DNA of 64,000 nt from Alphaproteobacteria bacterium. Lineage in GTDB: Bacteria; Pseudomonadota; Alphaproteobacteria; Micavibrionales; Micavibrionaceae. The DNA lies in contig JAUHVY010000002.1 of NCBI GenBank assembly GCA_030424975.1, positions 186,001-250,000 on the forward strand. The letters are read 5' to 3'. Shown piece after piece: positions 42,526 to 52,210 of this stretch. Position 1 is the first letter of the stretch. Every line of letters begins with the position of its first letter. The position numbers and the translations under genes were made by a program. The notes beneath the pieces are model-generated. The model saw only the letters and a program-made list of their open reading frames with translations, was not told the DNA's origin and searched no databases.

Positions 42526-43632
42526 ATGACAAACGACATACAAGCTTTGAAAAGCGAAATTACCAGCGAAATCGAAAGCGCAGCCGATCTGAAAGCATTA
42601 GATGATGTGCGCGTAACGGTTTTAGGGAAAAAAGGACGTATTACCGCCCTAATGAAAACATTGGGTAAGATGGATGCGGAAGAGCGCAAAACAAAGGGCC
42701 AAGCCCTAAACGCCTTAAAAGATGAAATAGCGGACCTCATCAAAACCCAAGAAGCCGCGCTGAAGCGTAAGGAAATGGACGCACGCCTGGCCGGTGAAAC
42801 ACTGGATATGAGCCTATCCGTGCGCCCACAAGCCAAAGGGCATATTCATCCGATCTCTCAAACCATCGAAGAACTCACCGCCATTTTTGCCGATATGGGC
42901 TTCTCTGTTGCCGAAGGTCCCGATATCGAAGATGATTTTTATAACTTCACGGCGCTGAACTTCCCGCCCGGTCACCCTGCGCGCGAAATGCAGGATACTT
43001 TCTTCTTGCCTGATGACCCCGAAGAGCAAGGCGAGCATATTAAAAAATTGCTTCGCACGCATACATCAAGCGTACAAATTCGTCACATGCAAAACAATAA
43101 ACCGCCGCATAAGATTATCTGCTTCGGGCGCACATATCGCTCTGATTACGACATGACGCACACGCCGATGTTCCACCAAATGGAAGGGCTGATGATTGAT
43201 AAAAAAACGCATATGGGGCACTTAAAAGGCTGTTTGCAAGATTTCGTGCGAGCCTTCTTTGAATTAGATGATTTGCGCGTACAATTCCGCCCGTCATTCT
43301 TCCCCTTTGTTGAACCCGGCGCGGAAATGGACATTGCATGCTCACGCAAAAGCGGCGGTTTAAAACTGGGCGCGAACAAAGACGGTTCTGTTGATGGCTG
43401 GATGGAAATTTTGGGCTGCGGTATGGTGCACCCGAATGTCTTGAAAAACTGCGGCATTGATCCCGAGGAATACCAAGGCTTTGCTTTCGGTATGGGTATT
43501 GAACGCATGGCGATGCTGAAATACGGTATCCCTGATTTACGTACATTCTTCGAAAGCGATATCAGATGGCTTGAACATTACGGTTTTGATCCGCTAGATC
43601 GCCCGAATAATGCCACAGGCGTCAAAGCATAA
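42526..43632 (+). CDS. pheS: Phenylalanyl-tRNA synthetase alpha subunit
   Basis: 368 residues starting at ATG 42526 (GAAGAGG six bases upstream; ATG 42508 lies before that site). It has an N-terminal coiled coil, then class II aaRS motif 2 ([22 protein letters not shown]) and motif 3 ([17 protein letters not shown]), with [13 protein letters not shown] between them. It forms an alpha2beta2 tetramer with PheT, encoded 1.7 kb downstream. Between the two lie a GNAT gene, a terminator and an opposite-strand gene, so the usual pheST operon is split. Confidence 0.97.
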   Translation: MTNDIQALKSEITSEIESAADLKALDDVRVTVLGKKGRITALMKTLGKMDAEERKTKGQALNALKDEIADLIKTQEAALKRKEMDARLAGETLDMSLSVRPQAKGHIHPISQTIEELTAIFADMGFSVAEGPDIEDDFYNFTALNFPPGHPAREMQDTFFLPDDPEEQGEHIKKLLRTHTSSVQIRHMQNNKPPHKIICFGRTYRSDYDMTHTPMFHQMEGLMIDKKTHMGHLKGCLQDFVRAFFELDDLRVQFRPSFFPFVEPGAEMDIACSRKSGGLKLGANKDGSVDGWMEILGCGMVHPNVLKNCGIDPEEYQGFAFGMGIERMAMLKYGIPDLRTFFESDIRWLEHYGFDPLDRPNNATGVKA

Positions 43633-43644
43633 GCGGGAGACACC

Positions 43645-44088
43645 ATGAACCGTGTTGTCATCCGCACCCTGAAATTCGAAGACTTTCCGAAATGGCTACC
43701 GTTATGGGATGGCAACAATCTGGGACAGCGCAATGACGCGGTAACTGCCGAAACATGGGCGCGCCTGATTGACCCCGACAATACGCAAGTCAACGGTTTA
43801 TGCGCAGAAATGAACGGTGAAATTATGGGCATCGTTCACTATATTCTACACCCGACAACAGGAAATATTAACCCCGTTTGTTATATGCAAGATGTCTTTG
43901 TTTCCCCTGACCATCGCCGCAAAGGCATCGGTAAACGCTTAGTAGAGCGTGTTACTGAGATCGGAAAAGAAGAAAAATGGGCGCGACTTTACTGGTTGAC
44001 ACATGAAGGCAACAAAGAAGCCAAAGCCATGTATGAAAATTTCGGCATAAAACTGGATTTTGCGTTTTATGTTTTACCCATAAGCTAA
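43645..44088 (+). CDS. GNAT-family N-acetyltransferase
   Basis: 147 residues. Acetyl-CoA-binding motif A is CYMQDVFVSPDHRRKGIGKRLV, followed by the WARLYWLTHEGNKEAKAMYENFG helix of motif B. It starts 12 bp after pheS and ends at a terminator, so it is co-transcribed with pheS. The substrate is unknown. Confidence 0.9.
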   Translation: MNRVVIRTLKFEDFPKWLPLWDGNNLGQRNDAVTAETWARLIDPDNTQVNGLCAEMNGEIMGIVHYILHPTTGNINPVCYMQDVFVSPDHRRKGIGKRLVERVTEIGKEEKWARLYWLTHEGNKEAKAMYENFGIKLDFAFYVLPIS

Positions 44089-44117
44089 AAAGGCCGCCAC
44101 ATGGCGACCTTTTTTTA
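44089..44117 (+). terminator. Terminator of pheS-GNAT
   Basis: AAGG-C-CGCC pairs with GGCG-A-CCTT around a four-base loop and is followed by TTTTTTT. It separates pheS from pheT transcription. Confidence 0.85.
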
Positions 44118-44137
44118 AAAATCGTAAGATCAATAAA

Positions 44138-45148
44138 CTAGGCATTCATCGTCAGATAACCAAAGTTCGATACGGGTGCTTCAGGCTGGAATGATGCATT
44201 TTGCATACCCAAACTTTGATCCACGGTCGCGTCAACCATTGCAAATTGCTGAAGATCGCCACTGCTGAGAGAATTAAAGGCATCCGATCCACTCATACCA
44301 CCAAGAGTCATTGTCCCATTATCAAGATCAACTTGAGGATCACCTAATGCAATCTCCTGATTAGGTTGGAATGTAACGGCCGTACCATTCACGCCACCTA
44401 AATCATTCGATGAGACTTCCTGTTCAGGTGGCTCAACTGTTTGCTCGGTTTCCGGAGCGCTTTCAACTGTTTGCTCAGGCTGCTCTACACCGGATTGTTC
44501 ATTATCCTGACCATTTTCAGCAGTTTGCTGAGGCTGTTCCTGTGTTGTGGACTGCTCGTTATTTTCAGGCGCAGTGTTTCCGGGCTGATTATTTGTAGCA
44601 GCAGCATCATTTGATGATCCCTGCGGATTTGTGAATTGTTGCAATGCCTGACCTATATCTTGGCCTGACATTACGGCCATAATGATACCAAAAATCATGC
44701 CCAGCGGACCCATGTTTTGCAACATGTCCTGCATGTTATTAACACCAGCACCCGCAGTTTGATTATTACCCGGATCGTTATTGTCCGCATCTGCTTGCAA
44801 TAAACGTGTTAAAAGCTCCTGAGCCTTTTGCTCATTCTCAACACCGTTGGAAACAACTTCAACAAAACCCTCAGGGTTTGTGCCTTCTGGAATATTTGTG
44901 GCAAGTACTGTCGGCTCTTCGCCCTCCGCACCCGGTGTCGTCACCTGGTACTGACCTGTTTCCGAATTAACACTAACGGTTTTACCTTCGAGGTCGCTAA
45001 GCTGAACCAACAATTTTTGCGTATCAGAACCTTCAAAATTCGGCTCATCTTTCATTGCCTCAAGTTGCTGCTTCGCAAGCTCCTCTAGTGTTTTATCACT
45101 ATTTGTTGTTTCATTTGTTTCTACCGGGGGAGGTGTCGTCATTCCCAT
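44138..45148 (-). CDS. Acidic Gln/Asn/Glu-rich protein of unknown function
   Basis: 336 residues without a signal peptide. Residues about 1-130 are acidic and mixed helical. One short hydrophobic segment follows (MGPLGMIFGIIMAVMSGQD, about 145-165). A long low-complexity stretch rich in Gln, Asn, Glu, Pro and Thr comes next (NNEQSTTQEQPQQT and similar), then a Gly/Asp/Ser-rich C-terminus. I do not recognise a family. It is inserted on the opposite strand between pheS and pheT. Composition suggests a surface-exposed, secreted or effector-like product, but nothing in the sequence proves export. Confidence 0.6.
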   Translation of the reverse strand: MGMTTPPPVETNETTNSDKTLEELAKQQLEAMKDEPNFEGSDTQKLLVQLSDLEGKTVSVNSETGQYQVTTPGAEGEEPTVLATNIPEGTNPEGFVEVVSNGVENEQKAQELLTRLLQADADNNDPGNNQTAGAGVNNMQDMLQNMGPLGMIFGIIMAVMSGQDIGQALQQFTNPQGSSNDAAATNNQPGNTAPENNEQSTTQEQPQQTAENGQDNEQSGVEQPEQTVESAPETEQTVEPPEQEVSSNDLGGVNGTAVTFQPNQEIALGDPQVDLDNGTMTLGGMSGSDAFNSLSSGDLQQFAMVDATVDQSLGMQNASFQPEAPVSNFGYLTMNA

Positions 45149-45287
45149 AACATTAACCCTATTTCTTTATTTATTTAATTATTCACTTACAACATTATCA
45201 TAACGACTTTAATCACCGCAAATAATTTATAAATAAAAAAAGCCCTAAAAAAAATAACGAAAATGACGATAAAACCCTTGGAAAACA

Positions 45288-45293
45288 TATAAT
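45288..45293 (+). promoter_or_regulatory. Candidate -10 element of pheT
   Basis: A perfect TATAAT hexamer lies 60 bases before pheT; a weak -35 (ATGACG at 45263) sits 19 bp upstream. Because pheT is cut off from pheS by a terminator and an opposing gene, it needs its own promoter. Confidence 0.4.
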
Positions 45294-45353
45294 TTTCCGT
45301 TTAGATAGCGCGTTAGGAAAAATCATAAAAAACATTAGAAATCGGTAATAAAA

Positions 45354-47759
45354 ATGAAATTTACGGTTAATTGGCTAAAGCGTCACCTTGAAACAGACGC
45401 GTCTGCGGAAGAAATTTGCGAAAAACTGACTGATATAGGCCTTGAGCTCGAGGAATTCGAGGACAAAGCAGCAGAGTTCGCACCGTTTAAAGTTGCCTTA
45501 ATCGAATCAGCGGAAAAACATCCTGATGCTGATAAGCTAAAAGTATGCACAGTTAAAACCGAAAACGGAAATGTGCAGGTTGTTTGCGGCGCCCCCAATG
45601 CACGCAGCGGCATGAAGGGTATCTTCGCGCCGGACAAAACCTATATCCCCGGCCTTGATGTCACATTGAAAAAAACCAAAATCCGCGGCATTGAATCATG
45701 CGGCATGATGGTTTCCGAACGTGAAATGTGCCTGTCTGATGAGCATGACGGAATTATTGAGGTTGATGACAAATATGAAATCGGCACACCAATGTCAGAG
45801 GTTTTCGGTCTGGATGAAAAAGTAGTCGAAATCGGCTTAACGCCTAACCGCGCAGATTGTGCGGGCGTACGCGGCATTGCGCGCGACCTTGCCGCCGCAG
45901 GCCTTGGTACATTAAAAGATCAGGACGAAAGTGCCGTAAACGGTACGTTCAAATCCGACATTGATGTCAAAATCGAAGATACAGACGGGTGTTATGCGTT
46001 CTATGGACGCCAATTCAAAAATTTGAAAAACGGCCCGTCACCTGCTTGGTTACAAAATATGCTTAAATCTATCGGCTTGCGCCCAATCTCTGCGCTGGTT
46101 GATATTACAAACCTGATGACGATGGACCAATGCCGCCCGCTGCATGTTTATGATGCAGACAAGGTCAAAGGGAACATTATCGTTCGCACAGCCAAAGAAG
46201 GCGAAACATTAGACGCCCTGAATGACAAAAGCTACACCACTTTAGGCGGTGAAGTCGCCATAACAGATGAAAGCGGCATCCTCGGCCTTGGCGGTATTGT
46301 CGGCGGCACTTCCACAGGCTGCGAAGAAGACACAACAAACGTATTTTTGGAATGCGCGTTATTCAACCCGACACGCACAGCACGCGCCGGCCGCGACCTT
46401 AGCGTTTCAAGTGATGCACGATATCGTTTCGATCGCGGCGTTGATCCAGCATTTGCCGCGCCCGGCATTGAAATGGCAACACGCCTGATCCTCGAGCTTT
46501 GCGGCACAGATGAAACACAAGTCAGTGAAATCGTGAAAGCTGGCGATGAGCCCTCAGATATTCGCGAAATTACATTTGACCCAGCATATACACAAAAATT
46601 ATGCGGTATCGATATCGACCCTTTGGAACAAGTCCGCATCCTACAGGCGCTTGGCTTCATCTGCGAACCAAAAGCAGCAACATATCGTGTTGTTCCGCCA
46701 TCATGGCGCAGCGACATCGAAGGCCCTGCTTGCTTGACCGAAGAAGTCACACGTATATACGGCTATGATAAAATCGAACCTGTATCAGTCCGCAGCGAGA
46801 AGGCCGTCACCGCCCCTGCGGAAACACAGAACCTTTGTAATGCACGCAGTGCCCGCGCGGCCATGGCATCAATTGGTCTGAATGAATGTGTGACATGGTC
46901 ATTTATGCCAAAAGACTTGGCACAACATTTCGGATCCAATGATAACCCTGCTCTAACGCTTAAAAATCCAATTAGCTCAGAGCTGGACCAAATGCGCCCG
47001 TCAATTTTACCAAATCTGATCGAAGCCGCAGGACGCAATGAAAGCCGCGGTTTTGCCGATGTTGCCCTTTGCGAAGTCGGCCCCGTATTCCGTAGTGCAA
47101 AACCTGACGGTCAAGATTACATCGCAGGCGGCATTCGCGCCGGTGCATACACACCGCGTCATTGGGATGAAAGAACGCCTGCACGCGCCGTTGATGCATA
47201 TGATGCAAAAGCCGATGCCATGAATGTTTTGCGTGCATGCGGCGCCCCAGCAGATAATGCGCAAATCTCATCCGATGCACCCACATATTATCATCCGGGT
47301 CGATCAGGTGTGCTGCGCCTTGGAAAAAATGTCATTGCGCAATTTGGCGAGATTCACCCTGCGGTCTTAGAGGAAATGGGCATTAAAACCCCAATGGTCG
47401 GCTTTGAAGTCTTTTTGCAAAACATCCCTGCTGCCCGCAAAAAAGGGACATCAAAACCGTTATTGCAAGCATCATCCCTACAGCCCGTGTCAAAGGATTT
47501 TGCATTTGTTGTCAAAGATGACGTCCCGGCCGAAAATCTGGAACGCGCAGCAAGAGCAGCAGATAAAAAGCTTATCGCAGATGCCAAAGTCTTTGACGTT
47601 TATAAAGGTAAAGGCATTGAAGACGGGCACAAATCTCTTGCGCTTGACGTGACCATTCAACCCGTTGATGCCACCTTGAGCGAGGAACAAATGGAAGAGG
47701 TGATGAACAACATCATTGATGCCATTGCCAATAAATGCGGCGGTAAATTGCGCGGATAA
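45354..47759 (+). CDS. pheT: Phenylalanyl-tRNA synthetase beta subunit
   Basis: 801 residues, normal length. Domains in order: tRNA-binding EMAP-like fold (HPDADKLKVCTV, VVCGAPNARSG), B3/B4 editing domain (region from ISALVDITNLMTMDQCRPLHVYDADK), B5, the catalytic-like core (EVTRIYGYDKIEPV) and the C-terminal FDX-anticodon-binding domain (QPVSKDFAFVVKDDV ... FDVYKGKGI). It is translated with a GNAT gene that starts four bases later. Confidence 0.97.
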   Translation: MKFTVNWLKRHLETDASAEEICEKLTDIGLELEEFEDKAAEFAPFKVALIESAEKHPDADKLKVCTVKTENGNVQVVCGAPNARSGMKGIFAPDKTYIPGLDVTLKKTKIRGIESCGMMVSEREMCLSDEHDGIIEVDDKYEIGTPMSEVFGLDEKVVEIGLTPNRADCAGVRGIARDLAAAGLGTLKDQDESAVNGTFKSDIDVKIEDTDGCYAFYGRQFKNLKNGPSPAWLQNMLKSIGLRPISALVDITNLMTMDQCRPLHVYDADKVKGNIIVRTAKEGETLDALNDKSYTTLGGEVAITDESGILGLGGIVGGTSTGCEEDTTNVFLECALFNPTRTARAGRDLSVSSDARYRFDRGVDPAFAAPGIEMATRLILELCGTDETQVSEIVKAGDEPSDIREITFDPAYTQKLCGIDIDPLEQVRILQALGFICEPKAATYRVVPPSWRSDIEGPACLTEEVTRIYGYDKIEPVSVRSEKAVTAPAETQNLCNARSARAAMASIGLNECVTWSFMPKDLAQHFGSNDNPALTLKNPISSELDQMRPSILPNLIEAAGRNESRGFADVALCEVGPVFRSAKPDGQDYIAGGIRAGAYTPRHWDERTPARAVDAYDAKADAMNVLRACGAPADNAQISSDAPTYYHPGRSGVLRLGKNVIAQFGEIHPAVLEEMGIKTPMVGFEVFLQNIPAARKKGTSKPLLQASSLQPVSKDFAFVVKDDVPAENLERAARAADKKLIADAKVFDVYKGKGIEDGHKSLALDVTIQPVDATLSEEQMEEVMNNIIDAIANKCGGKLRG

Positions 47760-47763
47760 ATAG

Positions 47764-48279
47764 ATGCAAAAGCAGGAATTCCATACCCGCGCCCTGACCG
47801 CGGATGATGTTGATGCGTTCAAACATTTGCGCATACAGGCATTAGCGGAATTCCCGCAATATTTTTTGGACACTACAGCGCAGGCAGAAAAACGCAGCCA
47901 AGATGAATGGAAATCTTATCTTCTAGGCGATACTAAGCGTATTTTCGGCTTGTTTGACAATAATTCCTTAATTGGTATCGCATCCATCTTCCAACCGGAT
48001 GAAGCCATGCCGCATATTGCACAATTCGCAATGGGGTATATTGCTCCCAACTATCGCGGCAAGGGTTTATCGACGATGCTGTACAAAGCACGCCTTGATT
48101 GGGCGATAAACGAAACCGATTTCACAGTTTTAAAAATCAGCCACCGCAAGGGAAACAAAGCATCACAAAGCGCCGTACTTAAGCACGGTTTTACCTATAT
48201 AGAAGACCGCAAAGAGGATTTCGGTGACGGCTGCGTTGATTGGAGCTGTAAATATGAGCGCATCCTTAAACGCTCTTAA
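47764..48279 (+). CDS. GNAT-family N-acetyltransferase
   Basis: 171 residues. Acetyl-CoA-binding motif A is AQFAMGYIAPNYRGKGLSTMLYKARLDWA, followed by ISHRKGNKASQSAVLKHGF. It begins four bases after pheT and overlaps the opposite-strand acyl-CoA ligase stop by four bases. It is unlike the GNAT after pheS in sequence detail, so this is not a simple duplication. Substrate unknown. Confidence 0.88.
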   Translation: MQKQEFHTRALTADDVDAFKHLRIQALAEFPQYFLDTTAQAEKRSQDEWKSYLLGDTKRIFGLFDNNSLIGIASIFQPDEAMPHIAQFAMGYIAPNYRGKGLSTMLYKARLDWAINETDFTVLKISHRKGNKASQSAVLKHGFTYIEDRKEDFGDGCVDWSCKYERILKRS

Positions 48280-49973
48280 CCCTTTTTGGCGCGCTCCTCT
48301 TCCAAAATCGCTTTACGGCTCAGCTTACCAATCATCGTTTTCGGCAAGGCCTCATCACGAAATTCAACGCGTTTCGGGATTTCCATTGGTGAAATCTTAT
48401 CAAGCAAAAATTCCTTCAGATCACCTTGCGTTAGCTCTCGGCCATCACGAAGCTTAATCCATGCTTTCACAATCTCACCGCGTTGCTCATCCGGCAAGCC
48501 CGCAACAATTACCTCTTCAACACTCGGGTGCTTGTATATCGCTTCCTCAACATTACGCGGATAAACATTATAGCCATTGGTAATGATCATATCCTTCATA
48601 CGATCGACAATAAAAACATATCCGTCTTCGTCCATAATGGCGACATCACCCGTATGAAGGCGCATATCACCATCTCCGGTCGGACGTAATGTATCAGCAG
48701 TCGCATCAGGCTTATTCCAATATCCCTTCATAACCTGCGGCCCGCGAATACATAATTCCCCACGCTTACCAAGCGGAAGAGTGGTCATGCGATCTTCACG
48801 GTCGATAATCTCCACGATTGTCTGCGGAAACGGCAGACCGATAGAACCCGGCTTATTCTCTCCCTCAATCGGGTTCCCGCATGCCACGGGCGAGCTTTCT
48901 GATAAGCCATACCCTTCGATAAGGACACAACCTGTTTTTTCCTCGAACTTCCTTTTAACCTCTACGGGCAAAGGCGCCCCTCCTGACAAACAGTATTTCA
49001 GTGATGACAAATCATATTTATCGCGCAACGGCGAATTATTGATCGCACTGTATATCGCAGGAACAGCAGGAAACATCGTCGGCTTTTTCTTTTGAATAAT
49101 CTTTAACGCATCCGCCAAATCAAAGCGCGGCATAGCGATAATCTCCAGCCCCTTTGCGACACTGAAATTCAGTACTGCGGTCATGGCAAAGACATGAAAA
49201 AACGGCAAAACACCAAGCATTTTACCTTCACCATCTTTGATTTGATAAAACCAAGCCACAGCCTGCATCGCATTGGAATAGACATTATAATGTGTCAACA
49301 TCGCCCCTTTGGGCAAACCCGTTGTACCGCCTGTAAACTGGATAACGGCGACATCTTCATCGGCAGTGATTTCAGGAATATTCACATCACCATTATTATC
49401 CGAGACATCGGAAAACCTTAAAACGCGCTTATCATACTCTACCTTCGCAAGATCCGCACACTTCACCAGTGAAAACAGAATATTTTTCGGAAACGGCAAC
49501 ACATCGGTAAACTTACCGACGATGACGCGGCTCAGGCGTGTCACTTTCAACATCTTATTGATTTTATCATACAGCATCGCCAAATCGACCGTGATAATCA
49601 AATCACACTCGCTATCTTCGATCAGCCCTGCAAGCTCTTCCTCCGCGTATAACGGATTCAAATTCACAACGGTTGCCCCCGTCATCATAACCCCAAAATA
49701 TGACACCATATAATACGGGCTGTTCGGCAAGAATAAACCGACCTTATCGCCCTTCTTAACACCTAAATCCTGCAATCCCTTGGCAAATTTTTTAGCCATC
49801 CCACCAATGTCATTCCAGTTGTACTTTTTACCTAAAAAATCAAGAGCAGGCTTTTCTCCGTGTGCGGCAACCGTATCCAATAACATTGAAAATACAGGCT
49901 TCTTTTCAATCTCTATATCCCACTTTAAACCGGGCGGGTAATTCTTGATCCATATGTTTTCAGGTGATGACAT
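48276..49973 (-). CDS. fadD: Long-chain acyl-CoA ligase (AMP-forming)
   Basis: 565 residues of the ANL superfamily. P-loop motif: IQFTGGTTGLPKGAMLTHYN. Adenylate-binding regions: GYGLSESSP and HTGDVAIMDEDGYVFIVDRMKDMI. A C-terminal catalytic Lys is expected in LPKTMIGKLSRK. It activates fatty acids to acyl-CoA for beta-oxidation or lipid synthesis, with the thiolase at the window start as a pathway relative. Length and N-terminal WIKNYPPGLKWDIE resemble alphaproteobacterial FadD. Confidence 0.93.
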   Translation of the reverse strand: MSSPENIWIKNYPPGLKWDIEIEKKPVFSMLLDTVAAHGEKPALDFLGKKYNWNDIGGMAKKFAKGLQDLGVKKGDKVGLFLPNSPYYMVSYFGVMMTGATVVNLNPLYAEEELAGLIEDSECDLIITVDLAMLYDKINKMLKVTRLSRVIVGKFTDVLPFPKNILFSLVKCADLAKVEYDKRVLRFSDVSDNNGDVNIPEITADEDVAVIQFTGGTTGLPKGAMLTHYNVYSNAMQAVAWFYQIKDGEGKMLGVLPFFHVFAMTAVLNFSVAKGLEIIAMPRFDLADALKIIQKKKPTMFPAVPAIYSAINNSPLRDKYDLSSLKYCLSGGAPLPVEVKRKFEEKTGCVLIEGYGLSESSPVACGNPIEGENKPGSIGLPFPQTIVEIIDREDRMTTLPLGKRGELCIRGPQVMKGYWNKPDATADTLRPTGDGDMRLHTGDVAIMDEDGYVFIVDRMKDMIITNGYNVYPRNVEEAIYKHPSVEEVIVAGLPDEQRGEIVKAWIKLRDGRELTQGDLKEFLLDKISPMEIPKRVEFRDEALPKTMIGKLSRKAILEEERAKKG

Positions 49974-50211
49974 GAGGCCTCCGTTCTCGGATTTGTATGA
50001 AATTTCATTCTACCACAGAAAAAAAATTCTTTTGAGAAAAACATATATTGCAAGTGCTTACATGACGTTCGCATGCATAATATCGCATGTCATGCGCAAA
50101 GCCTGTGGATTTAATTTAAAAAATAAGACATAATGCGGCTGTGTGGGTGAAATCATCCTTCCTGTCTGCGTATTCTTCGTAAGCATTTCTTAAGTAACTA
50201 AAAGGCGTTCT

Positions 50212-50724
50212 ATGTTGCAAAATAACGTTCAAAACATCCCCCCTCAAGAAGAGTTTTCTGTCGTCAAAATGCACCTCAAATGGTTTAACGGTGCCAAAGG
50301 TTTCGGATTTTTAGTCCCCGAAGACGGTTCATATGACGCATTTTTGCATATCACAACACTACAACAAGCCGGTCTGCACTCTATCGGTGAGGGCGCTATA
50401 TTAATGTGCAAAGTACATAACGGCGATAAAGGTTCACAAGTACGTGAAGTGATCGAAGTCCTTGACAAGGGCAACATTAATACAACCCCCGAAGTTGATG
50501 ACGAGACAGGCACTGTGGCCATGGGCGGCCTTGTTAAATGGTATAAACCTGAAAAGGGTTTTGGCTTCATTATCCCCGATGATGGCATGAAAGATGTGTT
50601 TATTCATAAAACTTTGCTGGATAAATTAGAGCTTGATGCGCTTGAGGCCGGCCAACGTGTACGTGTTACCCTAAAATACGTTGAAAAAGGCCGTGAAGCC
50701 GTTGATTTGAAGGTCATTAACTAG
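50212..50724 (+). CDS. Cold-shock protein with two CSD domains
   Basis: 170 residues made of two cold-shock domains. The first has LKWFNGAKGFGFLVPEDG and AFLHITTL; the second has VKWYKPEKGFGFIIPDDGMKDVFIHKTLL. Both keep the RNP1 (KGFGF) and RNP2-like RNA-binding motifs. Double-CSD proteins are typical of alphaproteobacteria and act as RNA chaperones. The 238-base gap upstream holds an imperfect inverted repeat around 50060-50096 and perhaps a long leader, but no clear promoter. Confidence 0.93.
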   Translation: MLQNNVQNIPPQEEFSVVKMHLKWFNGAKGFGFLVPEDGSYDAFLHITTLQQAGLHSIGEGAILMCKVHNGDKGSQVREVIEVLDKGNINTTPEVDDETGTVAMGGLVKWYKPEKGFGFIIPDDGMKDVFIHKTLLDKLELDALEAGQRVRVTLKYVEKGREAVDLKVIN

Positions 50725-50811
50725 TGTACGTACTGCGTAAAACCCTCCAATTTTTTTCTCAAAAAAACAAAATGAAGATATGAAAACTTGCAAATTTTCA
50801 TAAAATTTTAA

Positions 50812-50838
50812 CTAATTATGTGGTAGTTTCATAATTAG
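50812..50838 (+). promoter_or_regulatory. Inverted repeat upstream of the prepilin operon
   Basis: CTAATTATG (50812-50820) and CATAATTAG (50830-50838) are perfect 9 bp arms around a 9-base spacer; TTTTTTT follows at about 50850. It may be an operator for a dimeric regulator or an attenuator-like hairpin. It lies about 40 bases before the first prepilin gene. Confidence 0.5.
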
Positions 50839-50878
50839 ATTAGTTTAAGTTTTTTTATATCAAAGCTTTTGGGTCGAT

Positions 50879-52210
50879 ATGCAGTATTTACGTTCAAAGG
50901 TGAAAACCTTATTTAAAAATATTATCAGTAACGAAGACGGGCTATCCCTGATAGAGGCCGCAATCGGGTTAATTGTCATCGGTTTAGTGACCGTCCCTCT
51001 CATGCAGGCCTATCAAATTGACCTGATGAAAGAAGCGGACAACGATTCCAGAGGCGGCATGTCGCTTGCGCGCGATGCCATAAATCAATACTACCTCAAA
51101 AATCAGGCCTACCCATGTCCCGCCAGCTTAGTGGAACCGCCGGACACAAATCTCTACGGAAAATCTTTCGCACCATGTAACCTTGCCAACATTCCAAATT
51201 GTGTTGCGAATGACCTTCCCGCCTCTGGCGAGGGCGTGTGCAAGACAGGTAACACAATCGAAGATGTGGTTATTGGCGCCATACCTTTTGCATCAATTCA
51301 CCTTTTTGAAGAAGCATCATTGGATTATTGGAATAATCGCCTGACTTACGCCGTGACTATAAAGCAGACCGATCCCACCACCTTCAGCTCCGCTGCAGGA
51401 CAAATTCGCGTGAAAGTCGTGGATGATCCCTCAAGCCCAACGGCTGACTCTATACCGGATTTCATGGCCGATCGATATGAATACATCATCGTAGCAGCCG
51501 GCCCCGACCAAAGAGGCGCCTTTAGCCGCAACGGTATAAGATCCATAGAATGCGGCGGAGCGGCAGAAGGGTATGACCATGAAAATTGTGATTTTGACGA
51601 TACATTCTTTCTCGATAAAGATCCCGAATTCATTTCTGCCAACTCTCGCTCTAATGCCACATCTGTAGATGATGGTGGCGATACCGTATATTACGATGAT
51701 TATACACTAGCGCAACTATCAATGCCGACAGGCCGTTGGTTCCAGCATGAAGATAACATGTCCTACACGAATAAATATGCCATAACACAGGCAACGCGGA
51801 TTGGCGTAGGGTTTAACAACCCGACACAAACATTAGATGTTAACGGCAATATCATGATCCAAAATCAAACAGGATCAGGCCAGGGACGCCTTAAAACAGC
51901 AGAAGTATGTGAAGACGGCACGATGAACTGCATGCCTATTACAGTATTAACGGATAACACACCATCCATGAAATGCGACAATAGTGATGCATATTACGGA
52001 GACCAGCCTACTTTTAAAATATCTGATAACAGCGTTAAATGTGCAGCAGCAGGAGCAGACCCCTCAGACCCCACAGACCCGGCGCCGCCAATGCTGGATA
52101 AGGTTCTGAAAATCAATACTTCCGGAAAAACTTTTAACCTATGCGGTTCAGGTAAAATAGCAAACGGAATCACGTCAAGTGGAGCAATTTCATGCGTAGA
52201 TTACTATTAA
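50879..52210 (+). CDS. Prepilin-like protein 1 with tail-fibre-type motif
   Basis: 443 residues. The type IV prepilin signature is near the N-terminus: EDG cleavage site, then LSLIEAAIGLIVIGLVTVPL with Glu at +5. The exported domain contains paired Cys (YPCPASL, APCNLANIPNC) shared with the next two genes, then a conserved core (PDFMADRYEYIIVAAGPDQRG). A late segment IGVGFNNPTQTLDVNGNIMI resembles the GxGTxxPxxxLxVxG motif of phage tail fibres and S74-associated proteins. It probably assembles as a minor pilin or pseudopilin. It overlaps the next gene by 19 bp. Confidence 0.75.
   Translation: MQYLRSKVKTLFKNIISNEDGLSLIEAAIGLIVIGLVTVPLMQAYQIDLMKEADNDSRGGMSLARDAINQYYLKNQAYPCPASLVEPPDTNLYGKSFAPCNLANIPNCVANDLPASGEGVCKTGNTIEDVVIGAIPFASIHLFEEASLDYWNNRLTYAVTIKQTDPTTFSSAAGQIRVKVVDDPSSPTADSIPDFMADRYEYIIVAAGPDQRGAFSRNGIRSIECGGAAEGYDHENCDFDDTFFLDKDPEFISANSRSNATSVDDGGDTVYYDDYTLAQLSMPTGRWFQHEDNMSYTNKYAITQATRIGVGFNNPTQTLDVNGNIMIQNQTGSGQGRLKTAEVCEDGTMNCMPITVLTDNTPSMKCDNSDAYYGDQPTFKISDNSVKCAAAGADPSDPTDPAPPMLDKVLKINTSGKTFNLCGSGKIANGITSSGAISCVDYY

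Noticed and set aside
43115-43546. A 143-codon minus-strand frame inside pheS
   Set aside because: It lies fully antisense to a strongly conserved synthetase domain and has no recognisable features.
50060-50096. Imperfect palindrome upstream of the cold-shock gene as a regulator site
   Set aside because: The arms are short and interrupted, and no promoter could be placed around it, so it is mentioned only as context.
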